A DNA stretch of 64,000 bases from Oxalobacteraceae bacterium AB_14 (GCA_000381565.1 KB906725.1:1257731-1321730), one strand, 5' to 3'. Counted from the first letter of the stretch, positions 1-9,719 are shown. Program-made: numbers and translations. The notes: generated by a model not told the origin, from the sequence alone.

Positions 1-87
1 CCCCTTCCCATCCCGAACAGGACCGTGAAACAACTTTGCGCCGATGATAGTGCTGCAACCAGTGTGAAAGTAGGTTATCGTCAGGCT
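1..87 (+). rRNA. rrf: 5S ribosomal RNA, 3' part
   Basis: The first 87 bases match the 3' three quarters of a beta-proteobacterial 5S rRNA: the CCCATCCCGAACAG loop, the GCGCCGATGATAGT segment and the closing GTAGGTTATCGTCAGGCT are all recognisable. The 5' part and the rest of the rRNA operon lie left of the window. The end point is placed by analogy with 5S genes and may be off by 1-3 bases. Confidence 0.93.
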
Positions 88-96
88 AGTTATAAG

Positions 97-132
97 AAAA
101 AGCCCCTTCTGGTGATCCAGTCGGGGCTTTTT
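97..132 (+). terminator. rho-independent terminator of the rRNA operon
   Basis: A perfect stem AAAAAGCCCC (97-106) / GGGGCTTTTT (123-132) encloses a 16-nt loop and ends in a T-run. It lies 10 bases after the 5S rRNA, the expected place for the end of an rrn transcript. Confidence 0.9.
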
Positions 133-187
133 CACGTTCAGTAAAATGCTAATATGATAATTATTAAATTATCTATAGGAGCATATT

Positions 188-2140
188 ATGCCTGTTCGTA
201 AGTTCATTGCCGTCGCCATTGCGCTGGCGTTAGGCACATCCGCCTATGGGCAGAAGCTCGACGCCGACACATCGTTGGTGGCGGGAGTCTCAAAAATCAC
301 CGGCGCCCGTGATTGGACCGCTCGCCAAGAGGCAGGCTTGATCATGTTGGAAGCTCCCGAAGGCGATACCCGCATGGTGCTGGTCGAAGTCGATGCGGCG
401 GATGCTGCGGCGGCAACTGCTGCCGCATGGACTCGCTATCAGCCGACCTTCAAGCGCACTATCAAACTGGTGACGGTGGAAGAGGCAAGCAACGGCTGGC
501 AGGAGCGCAAGGCGACCAGCTACGAAACATCCCCCAGCGAAAAAGCAGTGATTTACGCGGAAGCTTTCCGCGAAGGCGGCAAATGGACGGTGCTGCTGCT
601 GGACGGCAGCGAACAAACCGTCGGCAAGCGCGAGGCCGCGCTCGACCTTGCCCTGCAAAGCCTACGCCCCAAGAACTACCTGCCGGAATCTTTCGCCGGC
701 CGCGCGGCGCATCCGCTGGACGCGGCGCGCCAGGCGCAGTTGCGCGCCTTCCTGCGCGATTCCATGAAAGTGCTGGGCGTCCCCGGCCTGTCGTATGCGC
801 TGCTGGATCACGGCAAGATCGTCTACGAAGGCGGCCTCGGCGTGCGCGAACTGGGCAAGCCCGCGCCGGTCGATGCGCACACCTTGTTCATGGCGGCCTC
901 CAACACCAAGGGCATGAGCACGCTGATGTTGTCGACGCTGGTCGACGAAGGCAAGCTGAAATGGGACCAAAAGGTCACCGAAGTCTATCCGGCTTTCAAG
1001 TTGGGCAGCGCGGAAACCACGTCCAAGGTTGAGGTCAAACACCTGGTGTGCGCCTGCACCGGCCTGCCGCGCCAGGATCTGGAGTGGATCTTCGAATTCA
1101 AAAACGCCACGCCCGAGACCTCGCTCAAACTACTGGCCACCAACAGCCCGACCAGCGGTTTCGGCGAGGTCTACCAGTACAACAACCTGATGGCCTCGGC
1201 CGCCGGTTACATTGGCGGTCACGTGGCGTATCCGGACAAACCACTGGGCGCGGCCTACGACGAAGCGATGCAAAAACGTATATTCACGCCACTGGGCATG
1301 GACGATACGACCTTCGACATGGGCCGCGCGCTGCGTTCCAACCATGCCAGTCCGCATTCCTACAATGTCGACAGCAAAGTGGAAGTGCTGCCGATGAGTT
1401 TTAATTATTCGGTCGTGCCGCATCGGCCGGCCGGCGGCGTCTGGACCTCGGCGCATGACTTGATACGCTATGTCCAGCTGGAGGCCAATCAAGGCAAGCT
1501 ACCGGACGGAAAACAGCTGGTGTCGGCCGACGCCTTGCTGGCCCGTCGCCAGCCACAAGTGGCTGCCGGCGAGAACCGAAGCTACGGCATGGGCTTGTCG
1601 GTCGAGACCGCCTGGGGCGTGCCGGTGGTCTATCACGGCGGCAGCATGTTCGGCTACAAAAGCGACATCTACCTGATTCCCGGCGAGGGCATAGGCGCGG
1701 TGTTGCTGACCAACTCCGACCAGGGGCACGCGTTGTTGCGTCCCATGTTGCGCCGCTTGATGGAAATCCTTTACGACGGCAAGCCGGAAGCGGTCGAGGC
1801 AGTGCGCGCCGCCGCCGAGCGCGAAGCAGCTGAGCGCAAGCAGGAGCGCAGCGCCACCACCTTGCCGCCGGACGCCCGCGCCGCCGCCGGCCTGGCCCGG
1901 CGCTATCGCAGCGCCGAACTGGGTGAGCTGACCGTGCGGCGCAAGGGCAAGGGCCTGGTGTTCGATTTCGGCGAATGGCAGACGGCGGTGGGCACGCATA
2001 AGAATGAGGACGGCAGCCTGTCCTTCATGACCAACGCCGCCGCGTTTTCCGGTCTGGAACTGGTGGCCGGCCGCACTTCCGGCAAACGTACGTTAACGGT
2101 ACGCGACGGTCAGCATGAATATATCTTTACGGAGCTTTAG
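188..2140 (+). CDS. serine hydrolase, beta-lactamase class C family, with signal peptide
   Basis: A 650-residue exported protein of the serine beta-lactamase/DD-peptidase-like family. A signal peptide (residues 1-21, ending SAYG) is followed by an uncharacterised N-terminal domain of about 160 residues and then the catalytic domain. The three active-site motifs are present: SNTK with Ser238 and Lys241, YNN at 331-333, and HGG starting at His483. A short beta-rich domain follows an Arg/Glu-rich linker near residue 560. Such proteins hydrolyse peptides, esters or beta-lactams in the periplasm; the substrate cannot be read from sequence. AGGAG at 177-181 supports the ATG at 188. The gene is monocistronic, between the rrn terminator and its own terminator. 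Confidence 0.9.
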   Translation: MPVRKFIAVAIALALGTSAYGQKLDADTSLVAGVSKITGARDWTARQEAGLIMLEAPEGDTRMVLVEVDAADAAAATAAAWTRYQPTFKRTIKLVTVEEASNGWQERKATSYETSPSEKAVIYAEAFREGGKWTVLLLDGSEQTVGKREAALDLALQSLRPKNYLPESFAGRAAHPLDAARQAQLRAFLRDSMKVLGVPGLSYALLDHGKIVYEGGLGVRELGKPAPVDAHTLFMAASNTKGMSTLMLSTLVDEGKLKWDQKVTEVYPAFKLGSAETTSKVEVKHLVCACTGLPRQDLEWIFEFKNATPETSLKLLATNSPTSGFGEVYQYNNLMASAAGYIGGHVAYPDKPLGAAYDEAMQKRIFTPLGMDDTTFDMGRALRSNHASPHSYNVDSKVEVLPMSFNYSVVPHRPAGGVWTSAHDLIRYVQLEANQGKLPDGKQLVSADALLARRQPQVAAGENRSYGMGLSVETAWGVPVVYHGGSMFGYKSDIYLIPGEGIGAVLLTNSDQGHALLRPMLRRLMEILYDGKPEAVEAVRAAAEREAAERKQERSATTLPPDARAAAGLARRYRSAELGELTVRRKGKGLVFDFGEWQTAVGTHKNEDGSLSFMTNAAAFSGLELVAGRTSGKRTLTVRDGQHEYIFTEL

Positions 2141-2148
2141 CCCGTGCC

Positions 2149-2178
2149 AACCCCGCCAGTGAATTGGTGGGGTTTTTT
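2149..2178 (+). terminator. rho-independent terminator
   Basis: AACCCCGCCA (2149-2158) pairs with TGGTGGGGTT with one G-U pair and is followed by six T. It starts nine bases after the stop codon of the serine hydrolase gene. Confidence 0.85.
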
Positions 2179-2222
2179 GCCTTTGTGCATTAGAATGGCT
2201 TGCATCTAGGAGACGCAGCCCT

Positions 2223-5200
2223 ATGCCAGGTTACGCGACACGTTCCATCTTTCTATGCGGCTTGCTCTTGCTGGCGCTCGCACCTATTTCGCGCGCCGCG
2301 CCGCTCAGCCTGCGGTTCGAACACCTCGGTATCGAACAGGGGCTAACCCAGGAATCCGTCACGGCGGTGCTGCAGGACCGTCACGGCTACATGTGGCTGG
2401 GCACGCAGGCCGGCCTGAACCGTTACGACGGCTACCGCACCACCGCCTTCAAGAACGATCCGGCCGATACCCACAGCCTGCTCGACAACTACATCCATGC
2501 GCTGTACGAGGACGGCAACGGCACCATCTGGATCGGCAGCAAGGGCGGGCTGGACCGCTATGATCCCGCCACCCAGTCCTTCGTCCACCAGCTCAGCAAG
2601 AGCGGCAACCTGACCGTCCTCAGCATCGTCGGCGACGGCGCGCAGGGGCTGTGGCTGTCCACCAACGAAGGCTTGCAGCATCTGGACACCGCCAGCGGCC
2701 AGGTGCAGACGCTGCGCCACGCGGCGGCCGATGCCGACAGCCTGGGCGACGACCGCATCGGCCCGCTGGCGCGCGACGCGTTCGGCAACTTGTGGGTGGG
2801 CACGGCCAGCGGCCTGGACATGTTGAAGGCGGGCGGACATAAGTTCCAGCACTGGCCGGCGCGCGATGGCGTCGCGCCGGCCGGCAATATCCTGTCGCTG
2901 TCGATCGCTGCAGACGGCGTGCTGTGGGCCGGCACCATGCAGGGCTTGCAGGCATGGCGCCTGGCCAGCGACGGCGCCGAGCGCGTGCCGCTGGCGGCGG
3001 CCGATGATCTGCACGAACAGCGCATCACCGCGCTGCTGCACGACAGCGACGGCGTGCTGTGGGCCGGCAGCTTTAGCGACGGCTTGAAGCGGCGCGATCC
3101 GGTCACGCACCATTTCTACACCTACCGCAACAACAGCCAGGACCGCCACGGCATAGGCGACAACCAGATCAGCGCGCTGTACCAGGACCGCACCGGCACG
3201 CTGTGGGTCGGCAACTGGTACACCGGCCTGGACTGGGTGGACCTGGCCAGCGGCGGCTTCGAGCGCTACACCGAATATCCCGGCGTGATGCCCAGCATCG
3301 GCAACAACAAGGTGCGGGTGATCACCGGCGCCGGCCCCAACAAGTACTGGCTGGGCACCGGCAACGGCCTGACCCTGCTCGATACCGCCAGGGGCGAGAC
3401 CGAGGTCTGGCATCATGACGAGCGCGCCCCGGCCAGTCTGCCGGGCGACCAGATCCAGGCGCTCGAGACCGACCGGCGCGGCCGCCTGTGGGTCGGCAGC
3501 ACCACCGGCCTGGCCTGGCGCGACGCGGCCGGCGGCCCGTTCACGCGGGTGGTGCTGGATGCCGATCCCGCCGCGGCGACGATACAGCGCATCATGGTCG
3601 ACCGAGGCGGCGTCATCTGGGTGGCGTCGCGCGCCGGCTTGCACCGCATCGATCCGCACACCGGCGCCGTCACCACCTGGCGCCACGACGCCACCGACCC
3701 GAACAGCCTGGACGGCCGCATCTATTCGCTGATGGAGGACCGCCACGGCGTGCTGTGGGTGGGCACGGAAAACGGCCTCGACCGCTTCGACCGCGCCGCC
3801 GGCACCTTCCGCCACTATCGCCACGAGCCCGGCAAGGCGGACAGTCTCAGCCACAAGCGCGTGCACTACACCTACGAGGATGACAAGGGGCGCCTGTGGA
3901 TAGGCACGGCGGCCGGCTTGTGCGGCGCCGAGCAGGGCGCCGACGGCCAGCTGCATTTCCGCTTCTTCCCGACCAGCAGCGGCCGCGCGCCGGACCCGGT
4001 CGGCGCCATCCTCGGCGATGACCAAGGCCGCTTGTGGATCAGCAGCACCTCCGGCGTGGCGATGCTCAATCCCGACACCGGCGCGTTCAAGGAGTACACC
4101 TCGCGCGACGGCCTGATCGACGGCTCCTACTTCATCGGCTCCGGCTACAAGGCGGCCGACGGCACGCTGTTCTTTGGCGGCCTGTCCGGCGTGACCGCGT
4201 TCCAGCCCTCGCGCATCCACGACAACCCGCATGCGCCGCCGGTGTCGATCACCGATTTCTCCATCTTCAACCAGTCCATCCTGACCGGCCAGGCGCGCAG
4301 CGATGTGCTGCAGAAGGGGCCGATCTACGAGGCGAAGACGCTCAGGCTGGGCTACCGCGACGCGGTCTTCTCGTTCGAGTTCGCCGGCCTGCACTACGCC
4401 GATCCGCAGCGCAACCGCTACGCCTACCAGCTGGAGGGCTTCGATCCGCAGTGGGTGACGGCCGACGCCGGCAAGCGCTTCGCCACCTACACCAATCTCG
4501 ACGCCGGCCGCTACGTGTTCCGCGTCAAGGCCGCCAACAAGGACGGCGTCTGGAGCAGCGAGCCGGTGGCGATGGAAGTGATCATCGCGCCGCCGCTGTG
4601 GAAGACCTGGTGGTTCCGGTTGCTGATGCTGAGCCTGGTGCTGGGCGGCGTCTACCTGCTGTTCCGCATCCGCATCCGCATGCTGGTGAACCAGAAGCAC
4701 GCGCTGGAGGCGGAAGTGGGCAACCGCACGCGCGAGCTGGTGCAGCAGAAGGATGCGATCGAGCGGCAAAAGCGCGAGGTGGAGCACCAGAAGGAAAGCG
4801 TGGAGCTGGCGCACCGCAACATCTCGCTGCTGTCCGATATCGGCCGCCGCATCACCGCCAACCTGGACAGCGAAGCCATCATGACGATGCTGTACCAGCA
4901 GGTGCATGCGCTGATGGACGCCAGCGTGTTCGGCATCGGCATCTACCGGCCCAAGGAGGAGGTGATCGAGTATCCGTTCGCGATGGAGAAGGGCAAGCGC
5001 TACGCGCCCTACACCCGCAGCATGCGCGAGCCCAACCAGCTGGCGGTGTGGTGCATCACGCATGCGCAGGAAGTGTTCATCAACGACCTAGAGCACGAGT
5101 ACCAGCGCTACATCGAGCATCTGGAACTGGTCTCCGGCGCCGACGACATGGGCACGCTGGAGGACGGTTCCTTGCCGACCGAGCCGCGCTCGCTGATCTA

Positions 5201-6134
5201 TGTGCCGATTTCGGTGGCCGGCCAGGTGCGCGGCGTGATCACGGTGCACAGCTACCGCGCCAGCGCCTACCAGCGCATCGATCTCGACATGCTGACCACG
5301 CTGGCCTCCTACGTGGCGGTGGCGTTCGCCAACGCCGATTCCTACCGCCAGCTACAGGACACGCAGCAGCAACTGGTGGAGCGCGAGAAGCTGGCGGCGC
5401 TGGGGGCGCTGGTGGCCGGCGTCGCGCACGAGCTGAACACGCCGATCGGCAACAGCCTGGTGATCGCCAGCACGCTGGAAGACAAGACGGCGGAGATCGA
5501 CCTGCGCCAGTCCCAGAACACCTTGCGCCGTTCGGACCTGGCCAGCTTCATCGAGGCGGCGCGCGAAGCGTCGCTGCTGCTGATGCGCAGCCTGCGCAAC
5601 GCGGCGGAGTTGGTGAACAGTTTCAAGCAGGTGGCGGTGGACCAGGCCAGCGCCAAGCGGCGCCACTTCAATCTGCACCAGGCCAGCCAGGAAATCGTCA
5701 CGACGATGAAGAACCAGATCCGCAAGGCCGGCCATCAGGTGGAGCTGGAAATGCCGGACGATATACAGATGGACAGCTTCCCCGGCCCTTACGGCCAGGT
5801 CATCATCAACCTGATCAACAACGCGCTGCTGCATGCGTTCGAGGGCCGCAGCGGCGGCGTCATCAAGCTGTGGGCGGTGCGGCTGGGGCCGGACCGGGTG
5901 CGCATCGTGTTCCAGGATGACGGCAGGGGCATCCAGCTGGAACACCAGGCGCGCATCTTCGATCCCTTCTTCACCACCAAGCTGGGGCAGGGCGGCAACG
6001 GCCTGGGACTGAGCATCACCTACAACATCGTCACCTCGCTGCTGGACGGCACCATCCGGGTCGACAGCGCGCTCGATGTGGGCACGCGCTTTACGCTGGA
6101 TCTGCCGCTCACGGCGACGCTGTTGGGCGACTAG
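2223..6134 (+). CDS. two-component sensor histidine kinase with periplasmic beta-propellers and a GAF domain
   Basis: A 1303-residue membrane sensor kinase. Order of parts: signal peptide (1-26), a long periplasmic region of repeated two-component-propeller blades (about 30-690, recurring LWVGT/LWIGT-type strands), a Y_Y_Y immunoglobulin-like domain (about 700-790), one membrane helix just after KTWWFR, a charged coiled coil, a GAF domain (about 870-1040), then HisKA and HATPase domains. The H box reads AHELNTP with phospho-acceptor His1069, and the ATP lid ends in GNGLGLS. No receiver or HTH domain is fused, unlike many Bacteroidetes relatives, so an external response regulator is needed and none is adjacent. 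Ligands of this class are often carbohydrates, but here the signal is unknown. AGGAG lies about 12 nt upstream of the ATG. Confidence 0.93.
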   Translation: MPGYATRSIFLCGLLLLALAPISRAAPLSLRFEHLGIEQGLTQESVTAVLQDRHGYMWLGTQAGLNRYDGYRTTAFKNDPADTHSLLDNYIHALYEDGNGTIWIGSKGGLDRYDPATQSFVHQLSKSGNLTVLSIVGDGAQGLWLSTNEGLQHLDTASGQVQTLRHAAADADSLGDDRIGPLARDAFGNLWVGTASGLDMLKAGGHKFQHWPARDGVAPAGNILSLSIAADGVLWAGTMQGLQAWRLASDGAERVPLAAADDLHEQRITALLHDSDGVLWAGSFSDGLKRRDPVTHHFYTYRNNSQDRHGIGDNQISALYQDRTGTLWVGNWYTGLDWVDLASGGFERYTEYPGVMPSIGNNKVRVITGAGPNKYWLGTGNGLTLLDTARGETEVWHHDERAPASLPGDQIQALETDRRGRLWVGSTTGLAWRDAAGGPFTRVVLDADPAAATIQRIMVDRGGVIWVASRAGLHRIDPHTGAVTTWRHDATDPNSLDGRIYSLMEDRHGVLWVGTENGLDRFDRAAGTFRHYRHEPGKADSLSHKRVHYTYEDDKGRLWIGTAAGLCGAEQGADGQLHFRFFPTSSGRAPDPVGAILGDDQGRLWISSTSGVAMLNPDTGAFKEYTSRDGLIDGSYFIGSGYKAADGTLFFGGLSGVTAFQPSRIHDNPHAPPVSITDFSIFNQSILTGQARSDVLQKGPIYEAKTLRLGYRDAVFSFEFAGLHYADPQRNRYAYQLEGFDPQWVTADAGKRFATYTNLDAGRYVFRVKAANKDGVWSSEPVAMEVIIAPPLWKTWWFRLLMLSLVLGGVYLLFRIRIRMLVNQKHALEAEVGNRTRELVQQKDAIERQKREVEHQKESVELAHRNISLLSDIGRRITANLDSEAIMTMLYQQVHALMDASVFGIGIYRPKEEVIEYPFAMEKGKRYAPYTRSMREPNQLAVWCITHAQEVFINDLEHEYQRYIEHLELVSGADDMGTLEDGSLPTEPRSLIYVPISVAGQVRGVITVHSYRASAYQRIDLDMLTTLASYVAVAFANADSYRQLQDTQQQLVEREKLAALGALVAGVAHELNTPIGNSLVIASTLEDKTAEIDLRQSQNTLRRSDLASFIEAAREASLLLMRSLRNAAELVNSFKQVAVDQASAKRRHFNLHQASQEIVTTMKNQIRKAGHQVELEMPDDIQMDSFPGPYGQVIINLINNALLHAFEGRSGGVIKLWAVRLGPDRVRIVFQDDGRGIQLEHQARIFDPFFTTKLGQGGNGLGLSITYNIVTSLLDGTIRVDSALDVGTRFTLDLPLTATLLGD

Positions 6135-6144
6135 CGGGCGGGGC

Positions 6145-6486
6145 TCAGACGCCCCAGATGATGCTCTCGTTTTCCTGCTTGGCCGAGCGCAGCATTTCCA
6201 GCAGCGGGAAGGCGCGGGCGGCAAAACCGACCCGTTGCATCACCGCGTGTTCCGTCGATTCGCCGTCTTCCTGCTCGTGGGTGTGGACATCGTGCTCGAC
6301 ATCCGTTTCAGGATGCAGTTTGCTCGCGGCAACTTCGCCTTCGAGCAGGGACAGGGCATGGGCCGCTTCCTCCGCGGTGATGACGCCGCGCGTAGGATTT
6401 TTGTGCAGCAAGTCCAGGATGCGCTGGGCATGTTCCTGATACATCAGCACTTCTGGACTGGACTTCGATTTAAAGGAAATTAACAT
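6145..6486 (-). CDS. DUF1840 family protein
   Basis: A cytoplasmic protein of 113 residues starting MLISFKSKSSPEVLMY, typical of the DUF1840 family common in beta-proteobacteria, with a conserved N-terminal strand-helix and a C-terminal helix. An internal His/Glu/Asp-rich stretch (around residues 60-75) is visible. The ATG at 6486 is preferred over the one at 6531 because family members begin at this position and an AAGAAAG purine run lies upstream. It is convergent with the sensor kinase gene, 10 bases away. Function unknown. Confidence 0.85.
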   Translation of the reverse strand: MLISFKSKSSPEVLMYQEHAQRILDLLHKNPTRGVITAEEAAHALSLLEGEVAASKLHPETDVEHDVHTHEQEDGESTEHAVMQRVGFAARAFPLLEMLRSAKQENESIIWGV

Positions 6487-6659
6487 AGCGTGCTTTCTTA
6501 ATCTTGTAATTGGAACGATAGCACGGTGCACCGTTTCTTGCTGTAGCAGTCACCGTATTCCAGACATCAGGCCTGAAGGTCACTATACAAGAGGCAAGCC
6601 TGTCTGTATGAGCGCTAGCGCACATCAGATTAAGCATTTTCTAAGCCTGCGGCGATGTT

Positions 6660-7166
6660 TCAGTTCAGTTTGAAGGAGCTGAGGTAGGTTTCGACCTGGT
6701 CCTGCACGATATGCTTGTCGCGGCCCATGACGATGACCTGGTAAATCCGCTTGTCGCGGGCAATGAAGTGGCCGATCAGGCGCAGCGCTTCGCCATTCCG
6801 GCTGCCCTTGGCCTCGACATCGAGCGTGGCCTGCCGGGCGTCGGCGGACGACTTGCTGCTGGTGACGGTGGCGCCGATATTGTTGACCAGCGCGCTCTTC
6901 ATGGCGGCGATCGCGGCCGGGCCCTGGGCGGCATCCGGCAGCTGGGCGCTGCCGACCGCGAAGATGACGCCGTCCACCTCGGCCGCCGTCATAGTCATCT
7001 CTACCGACAGGGTATCGAGCCGGATGCTGCGGGTCTGGCTGGCCGGCTTGCCGGGGAAGAGCACGGCGTAGGGCGCGTCCGTGCTGCGGTAGTCGCGCCA
7101 ATCGTATTGCGGGCTGCAGGCCGACAGGGCGGCCGCCAGCAACAGCGCCAGGGAGATTTTTTTCAT
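6660..7166 (-). CDS. small putative lipoprotein
   Basis: A 168-residue exported protein. The N-terminus MKKISLALLLAAALSACS has a lipobox (LSAC), so it is probably a lipoprotein. The rest is a single alpha/beta domain with YRSTDAPYAVLFPGKP near the start and FIARDKRIYQVIVMGR near the end, resembling small secreted proteins of unknown function that carry FPGKP-like segments. Its ATG overlaps the stop codon of the upstream M1 peptidase gene by one base (TGATG), indicating translational coupling. Function not assigned. Confidence 0.8.
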   Translation of the reverse strand: MKKISLALLLAAALSACSPQYDWRDYRSTDAPYAVLFPGKPASQTRSIRLDTLSVEMTMTAAEVDGVIFAVGSAQLPDAAQGPAAIAAMKSALVNNIGATVTSSKSSADARQATLDVEAKGSRNGEALRLIGHFIARDKRIYQVIVMGRDKHIVQDQVETYLSSFKLN

Positions 7167-8872
7167 CACGATTTGGCTTTCTTTTTACGGTTGTCTTCCT
7201 GGCGCTTCCAGTCGTCGATATGGGCTTGCTGGCGCAGCACGCGGGAGTTGGGATCGATGGTGTACAGCGCGTGCGGCGGCAGCGTCAGTTCGCCCTTGCC
7301 GCCGGCCATGGCCAGGGTTTCGATGCGGCCGTCGACGCGCACCTCGAGCGGCATCGGGAAGGCGCCGCCGTCCTTCAGCTTCCAGCTCAGCTTGAGTAGC
7401 TTGCCGCTGCGCTCCTCGACCAGTTCCGGCAGCGCCGCGTGATACAGGTAGGCGTCGAAGAACCAGCCCAGGTCGCGGCCGCTGGCCTGGTTGGCGATGG
7501 CGATGAATTCCCTGGTGCTGCTGTAGCGCGGCGTGAAGTTGCCTGGCTTGGGCGTGTCGGTGCCGTAGACCATGCGGCGCGTGGCGCGGAAGAAGGCGTC
7601 GTCGCCGATCAGCTTGCGCAGCGTGTGCAGGATCAGCGAGCCCTTGGTGTAGATGTCGTTGCCGGGGCCGCCCCGTTCATCTTGGTAGACATCTTCGATG
7701 CGCTTGGATTTGCCGCTGACCACGGGCACCTTGTTGAGCAGCGACTTGCGCTGGGTGAACAGCTCGGCCTGGAATTCCCGCTCGCCGCGCAGCTGCTCCA
7801 GGTACAGCGGCTGCATGTAGCTGCCGAAGCCTTCGTGCAACCACATATCGTCCCAGTCGGCGTTGGTCATCTGGTTGCCGAACCATTCGTGCGACAGCTC
7901 GTGGTGCAGCAGCCAGTCGTAGCCGAACGGCGACTTGGCGTAGCCATTGCCATAGGCGTTGATGGTCTGGTGCTCCATGCCCAGGTGCGGGGTTTCGACC
8001 ACGCCCATTTTCTCGTCGCCGAACGGATAGGGGCCGATGCGGGCCTCGAAGAAATCGAGCATCGGCGCGAATTCGGCGAACAGGCCCTGGGCCTGCTTGT
8101 CGTGTCCCTTCAGGTACCACATGCGCAGCGGGATCTTGTTGCCGTAGCGGCTGTCGTATTCGCCGGCCAGCACATCGTAGGGGCCGATGTTGAGGGCGAC
8201 GCCGTAGGTGCTGGGGTTCTTCGCGCGCCAGTGGTAGCTGCGCCAGCCGTCCTTCTCGTCCATGCCGAGCGCGACGCCGTTGCCGGCCACCACCAGCGGC
8301 GACGGCACGCTGATGTGCAGGTCGATCAATTTCGGCTTGCCCTGCGGATGGTCGATGCAGGGCCAGAACAGGTCGCAGCCTTCGCCCTCGACGGTGGTGG
8401 AGATCCACGGCTGGCCGTCCTCGGTCTTACTCCACATGAAGGCGCCATCCCACGGCGCGTGCGAGGCCACGTGCGGCATGCCGTGGTAGCGGATGCGCAC
8501 GGTGGTGCGGGCGCCGGCCGCCAGCGGCGTCGGCAGGGTCAGGTAGAGGCGGCCGTCCGGGTTGCTGATCGCCGCCGGCGCCAGCTGCACGCCGTCCACG
8601 CTGGCGTAGTCGATCGGCAGGTTGCGGTCGAGCTCGACCGCGATGCGGGTCAGCGGCGCGCTGGCCAGGAAGGTCAGCGCGGCGTCGCCGCTGATGCTGC
8701 GGCTGGCGGGATCGACGCGCAGCGCCAGGTCGGCGCGCTCGAATGTGACGGCCAGCTGTTCCGGCGCGCGCGGGCTGCCGGAGTTGGCGGTGAAGTCGCT
8801 CAGCGGCAGTTGGCTGGTGGCGCAACCGGCCAGCAGCGCGCTGGCGGCAAGGTAGAGGGGCAGGCGCGTCAT
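7166..8872 (-). CDS. M1 family zinc metallopeptidase, lipoprotein
   Basis: A 568-residue aminopeptidase-N-like protein. It has a lipoprotein signal (LLAGC near residue 16), the N-terminal beta-saddle domain of M1 enzymes, a GMEHQ version of the exopeptidase motif, and the zinc site HELSHEW with ligands His324 and His328 and catalytic Glu325; the third ligand is expected in the downstream LHEGFGSY segment. It probably trims peptides in the periplasm. At this length it has the catalytic and short C-terminal regions but lacks the large C-terminal helical domain of PepN. It forms a two-gene unit with the downstream lipoprotein. Confidence 0.92.
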   Translation of the reverse strand: MTRLPLYLAASALLAGCATSQLPLSDFTANSGSPRAPEQLAVTFERADLALRVDPASRSISGDAALTFLASAPLTRIAVELDRNLPIDYASVDGVQLAPAAISNPDGRLYLTLPTPLAAGARTTVRIRYHGMPHVASHAPWDGAFMWSKTEDGQPWISTTVEGEGCDLFWPCIDHPQGKPKLIDLHISVPSPLVVAGNGVALGMDEKDGWRSYHWRAKNPSTYGVALNIGPYDVLAGEYDSRYGNKIPLRMWYLKGHDKQAQGLFAEFAPMLDFFEARIGPYPFGDEKMGVVETPHLGMEHQTINAYGNGYAKSPFGYDWLLHHELSHEWFGNQMTNADWDDMWLHEGFGSYMQPLYLEQLRGEREFQAELFTQRKSLLNKVPVVSGKSKRIEDVYQDERGGPGNDIYTKGSLILHTLRKLIGDDAFFRATRRMVYGTDTPKPGNFTPRYSSTREFIAIANQASGRDLGWFFDAYLYHAALPELVEERSGKLLKLSWKLKDGGAFPMPLEVRVDGRIETLAMAGGKGELTLPPHALYTIDPNSRVLRQQAHIDDWKRQEDNRKKKAKS

Positions 8873-9025
8873 CGAATTCCCGTTGAATATTCGTGGTGCA
8901 ACATAGTAGCAAGAATAACGACGGCAAATGTAAATGTCTGTGGCGAGCCCGGCGAGGCGTTGACGATATTCGGCGTTATGCAGTGCTGCGGCGATAGCTC
9001 AAGCCTGGATGCCGGTCAGGACGAT

Positions 9026-9451
9026 TTAGCGGGGCCGCAGCGCCTGCCGGTACTGAACCGCTTCGCTGATGTGCGGCTCGGAGATGCGCTCGGCCTGCTC
9101 CAGGTCGGCGATGGTGCGGGCCACGCGCAAAATGCGGTGGTAGGCGCGGCCGGACCACTGGAAGTGCTCCATCGCCACCTTCAGGCGCGCCTTGCCGGGC
9201 TTGTCCGTTTTGCAGTAATGGTCGATTTCGCGCGTGCTCAGGTACTGGTTGCGCTTGCCCTGGCGTTGCAGCTGGATGTCGGTGGCGGCCTGTACGCGGG
9301 CGGCGATCAGCTGCGACGGTTCGCCGTCGGCGTCGGCTGCCAGGATCTCGGGAGCGACCGCGCCGACTTCCATCTGGATGTCGATGCGATCGAGCAGCGG
9401 ACCGGAGATGCGGCTCTGGTTGCACATCGCCGGAATTAGGTAGTCTTCCAA
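9026..9451 (-). pseudogene. yifB: yifB/comM Mg-chelatase-like ATPase, C-terminal remnant
   Basis: From the stop at 9026 back to about 9418 the reading frame encodes the C-terminal third of YifB/ComM (AAA+ helicase acting in transformation and recombination): QSRISGPLLDRIDIQ, the Arg-finger segment of this family, then the helical lid domain ending SEAVQYRQAL. The preceding residues (MEDYLIPAMCN) do not fit the family, and the AAA+ core with Walker A and B is missing. The gene is therefore cut at about 9419-9424. YifB/comM is a known insertion locus for islands (AbaR-type islands in Acinetobacter). The missing half should lie beyond the right edge of the window. Confidence 0.85.
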
Positions 9452-9507
9452 TTCTCAGAAAATCAGGCACTTATGTGACTTCCGCATAACGGAGATTTTT
9501 CTGAATT
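9450..9507. repeat. nested inverted repeat at the island left end, possible recombinase site
   Basis: Outer arms AATTCTCAGAAAATC (9450-9464) and GATTTTTCTGAATT (9494-9507) are near-perfect inverted repeats. Inside them TTATG (9471-9475) and CATAA (9485-9489) form a second dyad with a 9-nt spacer, the geometry of a tyrosine-recombinase core site. The structure starts about 30 bases from the point where yifB is interrupted. Assignment as an attachment or terminal site is inference. Confidence 0.5.
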
Positions 9508-9551
9508 CGTTCAAGTTAGAGCGAAATTCTAGGATATGTTCAAGCCAATTC

Positions 9552-9719
9552 CTAACCCCTTGACGTACCGGTAGCTCTAGTATTGGCCGCGTGGCGCTGG
9601 TAGCGCGCTTCGATCAACTGTTCGCGCAGGTCAATGACTCTTTCAGTTGTCTTCGTTAAGCCCTTACCCCATCTCGAGACCAACCCTCGCGGCGAAGGGC
9701 GAAAAAGTTGCGATACCAT
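9552..9719 (-). CDS. small hypothetical protein, possibly from a lost integrase module
   Basis: A 55-residue open frame from an ATG at 9719, too short for most gene callers. It is Arg-rich, with TERVIDLREQLIEARYQRHA forming a likely amphipathic helix followed by a polar tail. Its coding-like composition, its place next to the inverted repeat and its orientation towards the island end suggest a leftover accessory or C-terminal segment of an integration module. I do not recognise it with certainty, and it may be non-coding. Confidence 0.3.
   Translation of the reverse strand: MVSQLFRPSPRGLVSRWGKGLTKTTERVIDLREQLIEARYQRHAANTRATGTSRG

Noticed and set aside
2343..5063. A 906-codon open frame on the minus strand inside the sensor kinase gene
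   Set aside because: It is the antisense shadow of high-GC coding DNA; its translation is low-complexity (runs of Ala, Gly, Val, His) and the plus strand encodes a complete kinase.
4034..5920. A 628-codon open frame on the plus strand in another frame of the sensor kinase gene
   Set aside because: Arg/Gly/Ala-rich translation without family motifs; the kinase frame has conserved domains throughout.
7439..9439. A 666-codon plus-strand frame across the M1 peptidase and yifB remnant
   Set aside because: Antisense to the HELSH metallopeptidase and to the YifB C-terminus, both clearly recognisable.
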